The position numbers were made by a program, and so were the translations under genes. Shown here one piece after another: positions 8,058 to 15,562 of a stretch of DNA of 26,268 nucleotides. Source of the stretch: CAYUXU01 sp964489695 (GTDB lineage: Bacteria; Bacillota_I; Bacilli_A; Erysipelotrichales; Erysipelotrichaceae); contig CAZAZP010000014.1 of assembly GCA_964489695.1 (NCBI GenBank), forward strand, positions 1 through 26,268. The letters are read 5' to 3'. The notes beneath the pieces are model-generated. The model was not told where the DNA came from. It searched no databases and was given only the letters and a program-made list of their open reading frames with translations. Every line of letters begins with the position of its first letter. The stretch's first letter is position 1.

Positions 8058-9135
8058 ACGTTTAAAACCCAAATTTTACTTACCTATTATTTTAACTGTT
8101 TTACTATTAGCTGGCTTAATTGGCTATGATCAATACCAAAACTACCAAATCACCTCCTTAGGTTATAGCAGTAAAATTATTCGTAACTTAAAAAAACAGA
8201 AAATTCGTGGTAAAGTAATTAAACTACAACAGTACGCACCCGCTTTAGAACAAGCCCTCCTTGATAATAGTTATCAAGCAGATTATTTTGCTTTATATTA
8301 TACAAAACAGGTAATTACCAGCGCTGATTTACATCTTTATAATCGCTTAACCCGCTTAAAAAACTATCCTAATGCTGAGTTATTAACAACTTTTTCTGAG
8401 TTAGATTATCGAGAAATCGTACCTTTATTAGTGTTTGATGATAGCTTAAGCTTATTAGACTATCGAGCTGATGTCGTAAAGAATCGCGAAAAAAATCAGC
8501 ATCAATTTGTTTTAGACACCGATTACCTTAAAAGCTATCAAAACTTCACAGAAACCGATTTAAGCTTCCACGAGTTAATGCTCGTCAATTCTAAAAATAA
8601 ATTACCCGATAATTATCAAGTAGAAAATTTAACTAACATCCCCATTAGCTATCGTTTAGCTGAGATGGAATTAATTGATGAGGCGAAACAAGCCTTTGTT
8701 AAGCTCTGCCAAGCAATGGAAAACTTAGGCTTTAAAATTGCCAGTACTTCTGCTTACCGCTCTTTAGCTAGCCAACAAGCTATTTATCAAACTTTAGTCA
8801 ACCAACATGGCCAACTTGAAGCGGAAAAACTAGTTATTCGGCCTGGCTTTTCTGAACACCAAACGGGTTATGCCGTAGATGTGGCGAGCTTAACTGAACC
8901 TAATAAAGGCTTCGCTTTAACCAAGGAAGCCAGTTGGTTAGCTGATAATTCTTATAAATATGGTTTTATCTTACGTTATCCGCGTGGGTATGAATCAATC
9001 ACCGGGATTGAATATGAATCTTGGCATTTTCGCTATGTCGGAATTAGCGAAGCCGAAAAAATCTATCAATCAGGTCTGACTTTTGATGAGTACTATTATC
9101 TTTATTTAGCCCCTTTACCAACTTTAATTCCGTAA
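8029..9135 (+). CDS. Membrane-anchored M15B (VanY/DacB-type) D,D-carboxypeptidase
   Basis: This predicted zinc peptidase removes the terminal D-Ala from peptidoglycan stem peptides. The 368-residue protein has a basic cytoplasmic N terminus (YRYRKTKRLKPK), one membrane anchor (about residues 16-34), an extracellular linker domain of about 170 residues, and a C-terminal VanY domain. The zinc ligands and core motifs are visible: SAYRSLASQQAIY, SEHQTGYAVDV (SxHxxGxAxD) and ESWHFRYVG (ExWHxRY). The start ATG 8029 has AAAGGA 6 nt upstream; a TTG at 8014 is less likely. Nothing nearby suggests a vancomycin-resistance cluster, so this is most likely a housekeeping wall-trimming enzyme. It ends 2 nt from the convergent phospholipase gene. 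Confidence 0.9.
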   Translation: MRTYRYRKTKRLKPKFYLPIILTVLLLAGLIGYDQYQNYQITSLGYSSKIIRNLKKQKIRGKVIKLQQYAPALEQALLDNSYQADYFALYYTKQVITSADLHLYNRLTRLKNYPNAELLTTFSELDYREIVPLLVFDDSLSLLDYRADVVKNREKNQHQFVLDTDYLKSYQNFTETDLSFHELMLVNSKNKLPDNYQVENLTNIPISYRLAEMELIDEAKQAFVKLCQAMENLGFKIASTSAYRSLASQQAIYQTLVNQHGQLEAEKLVIRPGFSEHQTGYAVDVASLTEPNKGFALTKEASWLADNSYKYGFILRYPRGYESITGIEYESWHFRYVGISEAEKIYQSGLTFDEYYYLYLAPLPTLIP

Positions 9136-9137
9136 AT

Positions 9138-9989
9138 TTATTTTTCAACAAACTCCTTGATTTCTTTTCGTAAATGCTCCGCATCTTGATAACCTAAGTT
9201 AAAGAGTTCTTCTAATTTTTCTAAATCACCGCCAAAGCGGCTAATCCCTGTATCATAGCTCGGGTTGATCTTTAAGGCTAAGCCTTGTTTCACTAAAGCA
9301 TCAACTTGAGCTTTTTCTTGATAATAACGTGGGGCGCGGAGTTTTAAATCAGCTCTTAATTTTGGATATTTATGATAAAATACCCAAAGAATTAAACGCG
9401 TCATTTTACTGATTGGTTTACGGACGTAATCATTGGTCTTAGTTGAAATAACAATGTGTTTATCAATCCCGTTTTTTAAGCTTTGATCGATCGGGATCAT
9501 CGTCGTTACACCACCATCAATTAATTTAGCTCCTTGATAATCGACCGCTTTAGAAAAACCAGGTAAAGTACAAGCAGCTTTTAATAACCGCAGTTCTGGA
9601 TCAAGATCTTGGGCTTTAATCCAAGTCGTTGTCCCTGCGGCTAAATCATAAACCGCAAATTCACCTTTTATCTTCGCTGCCTTAAGGACAGCTAAATCTA
9701 AGGGAGCGATTTTTAACAGTACTTCATCAAATAATTTATCATAACCAACTAAATTGCCTTCTCTTAGTAACGGTTTTAAACCTTTTTCAAAATAGGCCCC
9801 CGCCCACTTGACGCTAACTTCTTTTAACTCCTTAGCATCACCAATCAGATAATTACATAAATATTGGGCACCGGAAGAAATACCCACGATATAATCAATT
9901 TTAATCTGGTTGTCTAAAAACCAAGCTAATACGCCAGCGGTATAAGCACCTCTTAAGCCGCCGCCTTCCAAGACTAAACTTGTTGTCAT
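9138..9989 (-). CDS. Patatin-like phospholipase (YjjU/RssA-like)
   Basis: A 283-residue patatin-family serine hydrolase, predicted to cleave acyl esters of phospholipids or lipids in the cytoplasm. The oxyanion-hole glycines are in LEGGGLRGAY (G9-G14), the nucleophile is S38 in GISSG, and the dyad aspartate is D158 in DGG. No signal peptide or membrane segment is visible. The start ATG has AAGGAGA 4-5 nt upstream, and the stop codon of the cardiolipin synthase gene lies within 9 nt, so the two are co-transcribed. Pairing with cardiolipin synthase suggests phospholipid turnover, but the substrate is not known. Confidence 0.9.
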   Translation of the reverse strand: MTTSLVLEGGGLRGAYTAGVLAWFLDNQIKIDYIVGISSGAQYLCNYLIGDAKELKEVSVKWAGAYFEKGLKPLLREGNLVGYDKLFDEVLLKIAPLDLAVLKAAKIKGEFAVYDLAAGTTTWIKAQDLDPELRLLKAACTLPGFSKAVDYQGAKLIDGGVTTMIPIDQSLKNGIDKHIVISTKTNDYVRKPISKMTRLILWVFYHKYPKLRADLKLRAPRYYQEKAQVDALVKQGLALKINPSYDTGISRFGGDLEKLEELFNLGYQDAEHLRKEIKEFVEK

Positions 9990-9998
9990 AAGCTCTCC

Positions 9999-11525
9999 TT
10001 ACATTAAATAACTGAATAAACTTATAATAGCCATAATCATCCGTTTACGCAACGGATATTTTTGCCAATCCCCCAAGGTAATTAACTGTGATTCAGCTTG
10101 GGTAGCTAAGAAATCAGCTTTGATCTTTTGAATCACTGGTTGTTGATAAATCACGACTCCCGCTTCAAAGTGGAGATAGTAACTACGAAAATCCATATTG
10201 CTAGAACCAATTACTGCGACCTCATCATCCGCCACGAAGTTTTTCCCATGGAGAAAACCAGGCGTATATTCATAAATTTTAACCCCACTTTTAAGGAGTG
10301 AACGATAATTAGCTTGGGTCACGAAATGGACATACCATTTATCTGGGATATGGGGCACTATAATTCGTACATCTACCCCATTTTTCGCGGCGATCTCTAA
10401 AGCTTGAATCATGGAATAACTTGGAATCAAGTAAGGGGTATAAATATAGACATAGTCTTTTGCCATATTAATCATATTTAAATGTACCGTTTCACTTACT
10501 TCCTCATTATCCGTTGGACTATCGGAAAAGATTTGGACATATCCCAAGCTATTTTCCGCTGGCGCGACAACATAAAAATCTGAAATCGTTTCAGCTGTCT
10601 CTTGTTTGTAATCCCAAAACTGTAAAAACATTAAGACTGCACTTTGGATCGCTGCGCCACTAACTAAGACTGCGGTATCTTTCCAATGACCAAAGCGTTC
10701 AACTTGGTTAATGTATTCATCCGCCAAATTAATCCCACCTAAATAAGCTTTCTTACCATCAATCACACATAATTTTCGGTGATTGCGGTTATTCATTTGA
10801 ATAATTAAGCGTGGTCTTAAGCGATTAAATATCTGACATTTGATTCCTAAACTAATTAAATATTGATCATAATTAGCTGGTAGCTTATTAATACAACCAG
10901 CATCATCATACATCACCCGGACATCTACTCCGACCGCAGCTTTTTCAATTAAGATACTTAAAATGCTATTCCACATATAACCAGGTTCAATAATAAAGTA
11001 TTCTAAAAAAATATATTTTTCAGCTTGTCTTAGTTCCGTTAACATACTAAAGAACTTACTTTCCCCATCAGGAAAATAAGTCACTTCAGTTTGGTCATAC
11101 ACCGGATAAAATGAGTTTTTCCAAATATAGTAACTTTGTTTAGCTAATAACGGATCAGATTTTTTTAACTCAGCAAACACGGTTGGATCTTGTTTTAATC
11201 GTTCTTGGTTATCTTGCGCAAACACATTTGCAAAGCGACTTAGTTCTTGGGGAACTTTTTTATTCCCAAATAATAAGTAAAAAATACCGCCAACCACTGG
11301 AAAAATCAAAATCACTGTAATCCAGGCCATCGTATATGAAGGATTAGATTTTTGAAAAGCAATATAAATCGCTAACACGACACTTAACATAATTAAGATC
11401 GTATAAATACTAACGACATGTTGGCTCAATCTAACAATTAAAAGGATTAAGCCGACAAGTTGCAGTAAAACTAAAGCGACTAAAACTGTTAAGCGATTAA
11501 AGAAGAAACTTAGTAAATGCCGCAT
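9999..11525 (-). CDS. cls: Cardiolipin synthase (phospholipase D family)
   Basis: This integral membrane enzyme condenses two phosphatidylglycerols into cardiolipin and glycerol. The 508-residue protein has two or three N-terminal hydrophobic segments (about residues 8-33, 39-57 and 66-87) and the PLDc_N-type signature AWITVILIFPVVGGIFYLLFG. Two HKD catalytic motifs follow: HRKLCVID near 249 and HGKNFVADD near 426, each followed by a Gly-rich and Asn/Asp stretch (GGINLAD, GSSNMDF). I chose ATG 11523-11525 because AAGGA lies 7 nt upstream; an ATG two codons earlier (11529-11531) sits almost on the AAGGA. The gene is first in a two-gene unit with the patatin gene; its TAA stop leads straight into that gene's ribosome site. 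Confidence 0.95.
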   Translation of the reverse strand: MRHLLSFFFNRLTVLVALVLLQLVGLILLIVRLSQHVVSIYTILIMLSVVLAIYIAFQKSNPSYTMAWITVILIFPVVGGIFYLLFGNKKVPQELSRFANVFAQDNQERLKQDPTVFAELKKSDPLLAKQSYYIWKNSFYPVYDQTEVTYFPDGESKFFSMLTELRQAEKYIFLEYFIIEPGYMWNSILSILIEKAAVGVDVRVMYDDAGCINKLPANYDQYLISLGIKCQIFNRLRPRLIIQMNNRNHRKLCVIDGKKAYLGGINLADEYINQVERFGHWKDTAVLVSGAAIQSAVLMFLQFWDYKQETAETISDFYVVAPAENSLGYVQIFSDSPTDNEEVSETVHLNMINMAKDYVYIYTPYLIPSYSMIQALEIAAKNGVDVRIIVPHIPDKWYVHFVTQANYRSLLKSGVKIYEYTPGFLHGKNFVADDEVAVIGSSNMDFRSYYLHFEAGVVIYQQPVIQKIKADFLATQAESQLITLGDWQKYPLRKRMIMAIISLFSYLM

Positions 11526-11544
11526 AATCATTTCCTTTTAGCCC

Positions 11545-11553
11545 ATTATATCA
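11545..11553 (-). promoter_or_regulatory. Extended -10 promoter for cls-patatin
   Basis: On the minus strand TGATATAAT (TGn plus perfect -10) lies about 20 nt upstream of the cls start. The sequence 17 nt further upstream is a poor -35. It overlaps, on the other strand, the -35 hexamer of the divergent oxidoreductase promoter, so the two promoters may compete for RNA polymerase. Confidence 0.6.
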
Positions 11554-11567
11554 TGCTATGGGATAAA

Positions 11568-11596
11568 TTGACTTTTAAGCACCGCCTTATTACAAT
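11568..11596 (+). promoter_or_regulatory. SigA-type promoter for the Gfo/Idh/MocA oxidoreductase
   Basis: TTGACT (11568-11573), a 17-nt spacer and TACAAT (11591-11596) form a near-consensus housekeeping promoter. The leader would be only about 15 nt and holds the ribosome site AAAAGGAGA just before the ATG at 11617. Confidence 0.75.
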
Positions 11597-11616
11597 AAAA
11601 GAAAAGGAGAGACATC

Positions 11617-12609
11617 ATGAACTTCGCTATCATTGGAACAAATTTTATTTCCCATAATTTCATGCAAGCTGCTTTACAAATCCCCGATTTTAATTTGGTG
11701 GCGGTCTGTAGTGGCCACTTAGAAAACGCTAAAAAATTTGCGGAAACCTATCAAGTTGCGTATTATACTGACGATTATCAAGCCATCTTGGCTAATGTTA
11801 AGTTGGATGCGATTTATATCGCTACACCAAATGCACTGCATTTCGCCCCAACCATGTATTTCCTAAAACATAAAGTCCATGTACTTTGCGAAAAGCCCTT
11901 AGCTAGTAATCTAAGTGAAGTTTCAACTATGATTAAAACCGCGCAAGCCAATAATGTCTTATTAATGGAAGCGATTATTCCTGTAACCTTACCAAATTTC
12001 CAAGCGGTGAAAGATAATTTAAGTCAATTAGGTAAGATTCGGCGAGCCTTTTTTGCTTTAGGGAAATACTCCTCCCGTTATGATAGTTATCGCGAAGGTG
12101 TGGTATTAAATGCCTTTAAAAATGAATTGTCCAATGGTTCTTTAATGGATATGGGTGTTTATAGCGTTTATAACGTTATTGCTTTATTTGGTAAACCTAC
12201 TGAACTTTGTGCTAATGGCTACTTACTCGAAACTGGTGTGGATGGTATTGGCTCAATGATTTTCTCTTATCCCGAAATGGAAGCAGTCTTAATGCATTCC
12301 AAAATAACCGATTCCAACCTCAAATCAGAAATCCAAGGTGAAGATGGTAACATCTTAATCAGTGGAAATAGTTCTTATGATAAATTAGAATTAGCTCTAC
12401 GTCATCAAGCAATAAACGACATCACAGTACCGCAAAATAGCGAAACAATGTATTATGAACTAGTTGAATTTATGAGCTGTATCAAACAAGGTCAACTAGA
12501 ATCAAAAGTTGTGCCTTACCAGTTGATGCTGGATGTCCATGAAACCATGACTAAAATTAGAGAAAAAATTGGGGTAGTCTACCCAGCTGATAAAACACAA
12601 AAAAGCTAG
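11617..12609 (+). CDS. Gfo/Idh/MocA-family NAD(P)-dependent oxidoreductase
   Basis: A 330-residue two-domain dehydrogenase of the glucose-fructose oxidoreductase/inositol dehydrogenase family. The N-terminal Rossmann fold starts at MNFAIIGTNFISHNFMQAAL, and the family motif EKP is in HVLCEKPLASNLSEV (near residue 95), where the lysine is the usual catalytic residue. The C-terminal domain holds NGSLMDMGVYSVYNVIALFG, the usual GGxxxDxGxY/H region. The substrate, probably a sugar, polyol or its acid, cannot be read from sequence, and the gene stands alone with its own promoter, so context does not help. It ends in a TAG shared with a palindromic terminator and with the stop of the convergent GNAT gene. 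Confidence 0.9.
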   Translation: MNFAIIGTNFISHNFMQAALQIPDFNLVAVCSGHLENAKKFAETYQVAYYTDDYQAILANVKLDAIYIATPNALHFAPTMYFLKHKVHVLCEKPLASNLSEVSTMIKTAQANNVLLMEAIIPVTLPNFQAVKDNLSQLGKIRRAFFALGKYSSRYDSYREGVVLNAFKNELSNGSLMDMGVYSVYNVIALFGKPTELCANGYLLETGVDGIGSMIFSYPEMEAVLMHSKITDSNLKSEIQGEDGNILISGNSSYDKLELALRHQAINDITVPQNSETMYYELVEFMSCIKQGQLESKVVPYQLMLDVHETMTKIREKIGVVYPADKTQKS

Positions 12610-12625
12610 GCTAAGCCTAGCTTTT
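12601..12625. terminator. Bidirectional intrinsic terminator holding both convergent stop codons
   Basis: AAAAGCTAGGCT (12601-12612), a one-base centre and AGCCTAGCTTTT (12614-12625) form a perfect 12-bp inverted repeat, with A-rich sequence on one side and a short T run on the other. It can end transcription of the oxidoreductase gene (plus) and the acetyltransferase gene (minus). Both genes end on the same CTAG (12606-12609): TAG on each strand. Confidence 0.85.
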
Positions 12626-13079
12626 CAATTGGTTCCTGATTAAACCATGTGGTTAAATCATAAGTAAAGACATATTTATGATAATCACCAATCTTATAAA
12701 GTGGATGATAGATCGGTACTTCCACTAGCTCAATCCGATTCGGTTTGAGATATTTACAAGTTTTATAAGAGGCGAGATTATCGGGATTACAAGTAATAAT
12801 TAATTCTTTCATTTTAAATTGGCGAGCTAACTCAAACATTAGTTTCGTCGCTTTATAAGCAAACCGATGACCCCGAAATAAGCGATAAACCGTATAGCCA
12901 ATATTACCATAATAATAAAGTTCATTCGACATCCCAACTCGCAAATCAATTCGCCCAACTGCTTGGTTGGTTGCGAGTAAAATAATATCAAAATAATAGG
13001 TGGTAATAAGTTTCCCTTCCTCGACATCATCGCGCTTATTTAAAAACACCACTTTGATTTCGCCATCCGTTAAATGCAT
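12606..13079 (-). CDS. GNAT-family N-acetyltransferase
   Basis: A 157-residue acetyltransferase of the GNAT superfamily that would use acetyl-CoA. The acetyl-CoA loop is RLFRGHRFAYKATKLMFELARQ (R/QxxGxA-like, near residues 85-105), preceded by the strand GNIGYTVYR and followed by ELIITCNPDNLASYKTCKYL, the usual motif B. The acceptor is unknown; the shape resembles RimJ/RimL-type or small-molecule acetyltransferases. The start ATG has AAGGA 7 nt upstream. The gene has its own promoter inside the 3' end of the transporter ATPase gene. Its last codons (KLGLA) are encoded by the stem of the shared terminator. Confidence 0.85.
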   Translation of the reverse strand: MHLTDGEIKVVFLNKRDDVEEGKLITTYYFDIILLATNQAVGRIDLRVGMSNELYYYGNIGYTVYRLFRGHRFAYKATKLMFELARQFKMKELIITCNPDNLASYKTCKYLKPNRIELVEVPIYHPLYKIGDYHKYVFTYDLTTWFNQEPIEKLGLA

Positions 13080-13108
13080 TAATTAATCCTTCTTTGATTA
13101 TCACTTAA

Positions 13109-13137
13109 ATTATAACGGATTACAGAACTTTTGACAA
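13109..13137 (-). promoter_or_regulatory. SigA-type promoter for the GNAT gene
   Basis: On the minus strand TTGTCA, a 17-nt spacer and perfect TATAAT run from 13137 to 13109. The -35 lies inside the last codons of the upstream ABC ATPase gene (stop at 13120-13122). The acetyltransferase can therefore be expressed apart from the T-box-controlled transporter. Confidence 0.7.
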
Positions 13138-13845
13138 AAACTCCTTAAGTCGGTTACTACGCGGTTGATTGAAAAACTCAGCTGGTGGTCGATCTTCAAG
13201 AATTTGGCCTTGGTCCATAAAGACTACTCGACTCGCTGCTTCTTGCGCGAACTTCATTTCATGCGTCACGATTAGCATCGTTAAGCCCTGTTTTGCTAAG
13301 GCTTGCATAACATCTAAGACTTCTTTAACCATTTCTGGATCAAGCGCACTCGTCGGTTCATCAAAAAGTAACACTTCAGGATTTAAACATAACGCTCGAA
13401 CAATCGCGACCCGTTGTTTTTGGCCGCCAGATAACTTATTCGGATAAGCATCCACCTTATCACTTAAACCCACTTGGGCTAGTAAGCTTAAAGCCCGCTG
13501 TTTAGCTACTTCCGGTTTTTCTTTTAAGACTTGAACAGGTGCTAACATGAGATTTTCTAGCACTGACAAATGGGGAAAGAGATTGAAATTTTGAAAAACA
13601 AAACCCATGTGACTCCGAATCGTTTGCATCTGAGCTTGATTGTGGTAGTCGACTAGTTGATCTTTAAAATAAATCTGCCCACTATCTAGCGCTTCTAAAC
13701 CATTGATTAAGCGTAATAAAGTACTTTTACCACTGCCACTTGGTCCCACAATACAAACTACTTCATTTGCTTTAACGCTTAAAGATAAATCATTAATTGC
13801 TTTCGTCCCTAAATAGGTTTTGTTAATAGCTTCAAGTTTAATCAT
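13120..13845 (-). CDS. Polar amino-acid ABC transporter, ATP-binding protein (GlnQ/ArtP-like)
   Basis: The 241-residue ATPase powers import of an amino acid. Walker A is GPSGSGKST (about residues 34-42), the Q-loop is VFQNFNLFPHLSVLEN, the ABC signature is LSGGQKQR, Walker B is VLLFDEPTSALD, and the switch histidine is in IVTHEMKFAQEAA. The sequence has the typical pattern of the polar-amino-acid (PAAT) family, including DEPTSALDPEMVKEVL. It overlaps the permease gene by 8 nt and is the last gene of the T-box operon; the order is binding protein, permease, ATPase. Confidence 0.93.
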   Translation of the reverse strand: MIKLEAINKTYLGTKAINDLSLSVKANEVVCIVGPSGSGKSTLLRLINGLEALDSGQIYFKDQLVDYHNQAQMQTIRSHMGFVFQNFNLFPHLSVLENLMLAPVQVLKEKPEVAKQRALSLLAQVGLSDKVDAYPNKLSGGQKQRVAIVRALCLNPEVLLFDEPTSALDPEMVKEVLDVMQALAKQGLTMLIVTHEMKFAQEAASRVVFMDQGQILEDRPPAEFFNQPRSNRLKEFLSKVL

Positions 13846-14518
13846 TGGCTAACATCCGTTTCTCAAGTTTTAAGGCTAATTTAGAAATAGTTAAAGTAAT
13901 CAATAAATAGATCACCCCAGCCGCTAGCAGTGGCGTCGTATAATCATAATAATTTACTCCAACAATCTTTGCTTTATGCATTAGCTCAACCGCCCCAATT
14001 GCACTAATCAAACTGGAGTCTTTAACTAACATAATTAATTCACTTGTTAAAGAAGGAATCAAATATTTAAAAGCTTGCGGTAAGATCACTAAGCGCATGG
14101 TTTGAGTATAATTAAGATTTAAACTTTGGCTGGCTTCCCATTGGCCTTTATCGACAGCATTTATCGCGCCCCGAATCAGTTCGGCAATATACGCTCCACT
14201 GTTAATCCCAATCGCAATAATACCTAAAGTTAAAGGATTCATCCGTAAGTTAACTTTAGTAATTTGCTGGTAAATGGCCGGGACCGCAAAACGCATAAAC
14301 GTCAGCTGTAATAGCATCGGTGTCCCACGGATTACTTCAATATAAATTTGACTAATAATTTGTAAAAAGCGCTGGCGGCTCAGCTTGAAACTGGCCGCCA
14401 CCGTACCAATAATTAATCCTAAAACTAAGCTGAAAAAAGCAACAAATAAAGATATCTTCGCTCCTTCCAGCAAAAACAAGATATTCTTTGAGGATAAGAT
14501 TTCAAAGAATCGACTCAC
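13838..14518 (-). CDS. Polar amino-acid ABC transporter, permease (GlnP/HisM-like)
   Basis: A 226-residue inner-membrane permease with about five hydrophobic segments. The PAAT-family cytoplasmic loop is visible: GQWEASQSLNLNYTQTMRLVILPQAFKYLIP (the EAA-type motif that docks on the ATPase), and the start of the transmembrane domain reads GAKISLFVAFFSLVLGLIIGT. It probably works as a homodimer, since only one permease gene is present. The start is GTG (14516-14518), only 3 nt after the binding-protein stop and without a clear Shine-Dalgarno site, so it is probably translated by coupling. Confidence 0.92.
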   Translation of the reverse strand: MSRFFEILSSKNILFLLEGAKISLFVAFFSLVLGLIIGTVAASFKLSRQRFLQIISQIYIEVIRGTPMLLQLTFMRFAVPAIYQQITKVNLRMNPLTLGIIAIGINSGAYIAELIRGAINAVDKGQWEASQSLNLNYTQTMRLVILPQAFKYLIPSLTSELIMLVKDSSLISAIGAVELMHKAKIVGVNYYDYTTPLLAAGVIYLLITLTISKLALKLEKRMLAND

Positions 14519-14521
14519 GGC

Positions 14522-15283
14522 TTACACGCCCCATTTTTCTTTTAAAACAGCATATTGTTCACTAGCCACAAATTCAGCAATCGCTTTATCAATTTCAGCT
14601 AGTAAAAGTTGATGAGCGGGATGGGTAATCATCTTCATTTCTTCATCAATTAAAGCTTCTTCCAATTTAACAAAGCCCCGAGCCGCCACATAGTTATCAC
14701 CAACCGCTTCATCACACACAACCGCATCAATTAAACCTTGGCTTAATGCTTCAAAGCGAATTTGATAGTCGCCCGTATTATCAATAATCGCGGTAGGAAT
14801 ATTTTCTTCAATGGCACTTTCGCCCGTTGTTCCCATGCCAACCGCGATTTTTTTACCAGCTAAATCAGCGATAGTTTTAATCGGGGAATTGGCTGCCACG
14901 ATTATTACTTGTTTGGAAGCCACATAAGTTTGGCTAAAACCAACTTTTCGATCAGCATCATAAGTAAACGCTGATAATCCAATATCAGCTTGTTTCATGT
15001 TGATTGCGGTAATAATTAATTCAAAATCCATCGGATCTAACACTAATTCGAGTTCCGTATTATTATTTTTGTTGATGATTTTGATGACTTCTTCCATCAT
15101 CTCAATATCAAAACCAACAATCTGATCATTGGTGTCTTTTGATTCAAATGGTGGATAATCAGGACTCGTAGCTACTATCAATTGGGTTGAATTAACTAGT
15201 TCATCCAAGAAACTACTAGCTGGTTCGGTTTTACAGCCAGCTAATAAAAGTACAACTAAAGCTAACGTGATAAGTTTTTTCAT
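14522..15283 (-). CDS. Polar amino-acid ABC transporter, substrate-binding lipoprotein
   Basis: A 253-residue SBP_bac_3-family lipoprotein that captures the amino acid outside the membrane. Residues 1-16 are a signal peptide with lipobox LLAGC and lipidated C17. Family features follow: IVATSPDYPPFES near the N terminus, VGFDIEMMEEV, the ligand-contact region DIGLSAFTYDADRKVGFSQTY with its conserved Arg, GMGTTGESA, and the lobe-closing aspartate in DAVVCDEAVGDNY. I chose ATG 15281-15283, not an upstream in-frame codon, because GGAGGAGG sits 8 nt before it. The gene is controlled by the T-box leader, whose terminator ends just before this ribosome site. Confidence 0.93.
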   Translation of the reverse strand: MKKLITLALVVLLLAGCKTEPASSFLDELVNSTQLIVATSPDYPPFESKDTNDQIVGFDIEMMEEVIKIINKNNNTELELVLDPMDFELIITAINMKQADIGLSAFTYDADRKVGFSQTYVASKQVIIVAANSPIKTIADLAGKKIAVGMGTTGESAIEENIPTAIIDNTGDYQIRFEALSQGLIDAVVCDEAVGDNYVAARGFVKLEEALIDEEMKMITHPAHQLLLAEIDKAIAEFVASEQYAVLKEKWGV

Positions 15284-15302
15284 GGTTTTTTCCTCCTCCA
15301 AT

Positions 15303-15526
15303 AAAAAAACGCCTCCAAAGAGACGTATAAACGCGGTACCACTCTATTTGTTTAAAAGCCTTAAATAGCTAATAAACCTCTCTAATCGCTAACGCTGACG
15401 ACGCGGTTGATCCTACTAATTTCAGACCAACATCTCAGAAACGCGTTCGTTATCTCAATTAATGTTTGCTTCCACCAAATCAAACTCGCTAGAAAACTCG
15501 ATAACTACTACTTTTCTTCTGTGATT
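15303..15526 (-). promoter_or_regulatory. T-box riboswitch (tRNA-sensing leader) of the amino-acid ABC transporter operon
   Basis: Reading the minus strand, the leader has a Stem I whose base pairs CAGAA with TTCTG and whose upper helix pairs GTTATC with GATAAC. Between them is an AGTA/GAA specifier-loop pair. A GGTGGAAGC stretch of the type usual in Stem I follows. Then come the T-box antiterminator sequence AGAGTGGTACCGCG (15332-15345) and a terminator hairpin ending in seven T (15303-15325). The T-box reads UGGU, so it fits a tRNA with discriminator base A. The 3' strand of the specifier loop reads GAACGCGT, giving GCG (Ala) by alignment with the glyQS leader, or CGC (Arg) if read one base earlier. 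Uncharged tRNA would favour antitermination and transporter expression. Confidence 0.9.
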
Positions 15527-15532
15527 TGCTTA

Positions 15533-15561
15533 ATAATATAATTGTCGTGATAATTTGTCAA
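15533..15561 (-). promoter_or_regulatory. SigA-type promoter of the T-box operon
   Basis: Perfect TTGACA (15556-15561), a 17-nt spacer and TATTAT (15533-15538) on the minus strand. The -35 lies one base from the stop codon of the upstream PHP gene, so there is no room for a terminator of that gene. Confidence 0.85.
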
Positions 15562-15562
15562 G

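Noticed and set aside
8029..9135. Vancomycin-resistance gene vanY
   Set aside because: Only the zinc peptidase domain matches; there is no vanA/vanH/vanX or VanRS nearby, so a housekeeping carboxypeptidase is more likely.
12839..13030. Minus-strand 63-codon frame inside the GNAT gene
   Set aside because: Alternate-frame shadow of the acetyltransferase on the same strand; no recognisable protein.
13169..14612. Plus-strand frames opposite the ABC ATPase and permease
   Set aside because: Antisense of conserved transporter motifs; no supporting signals.
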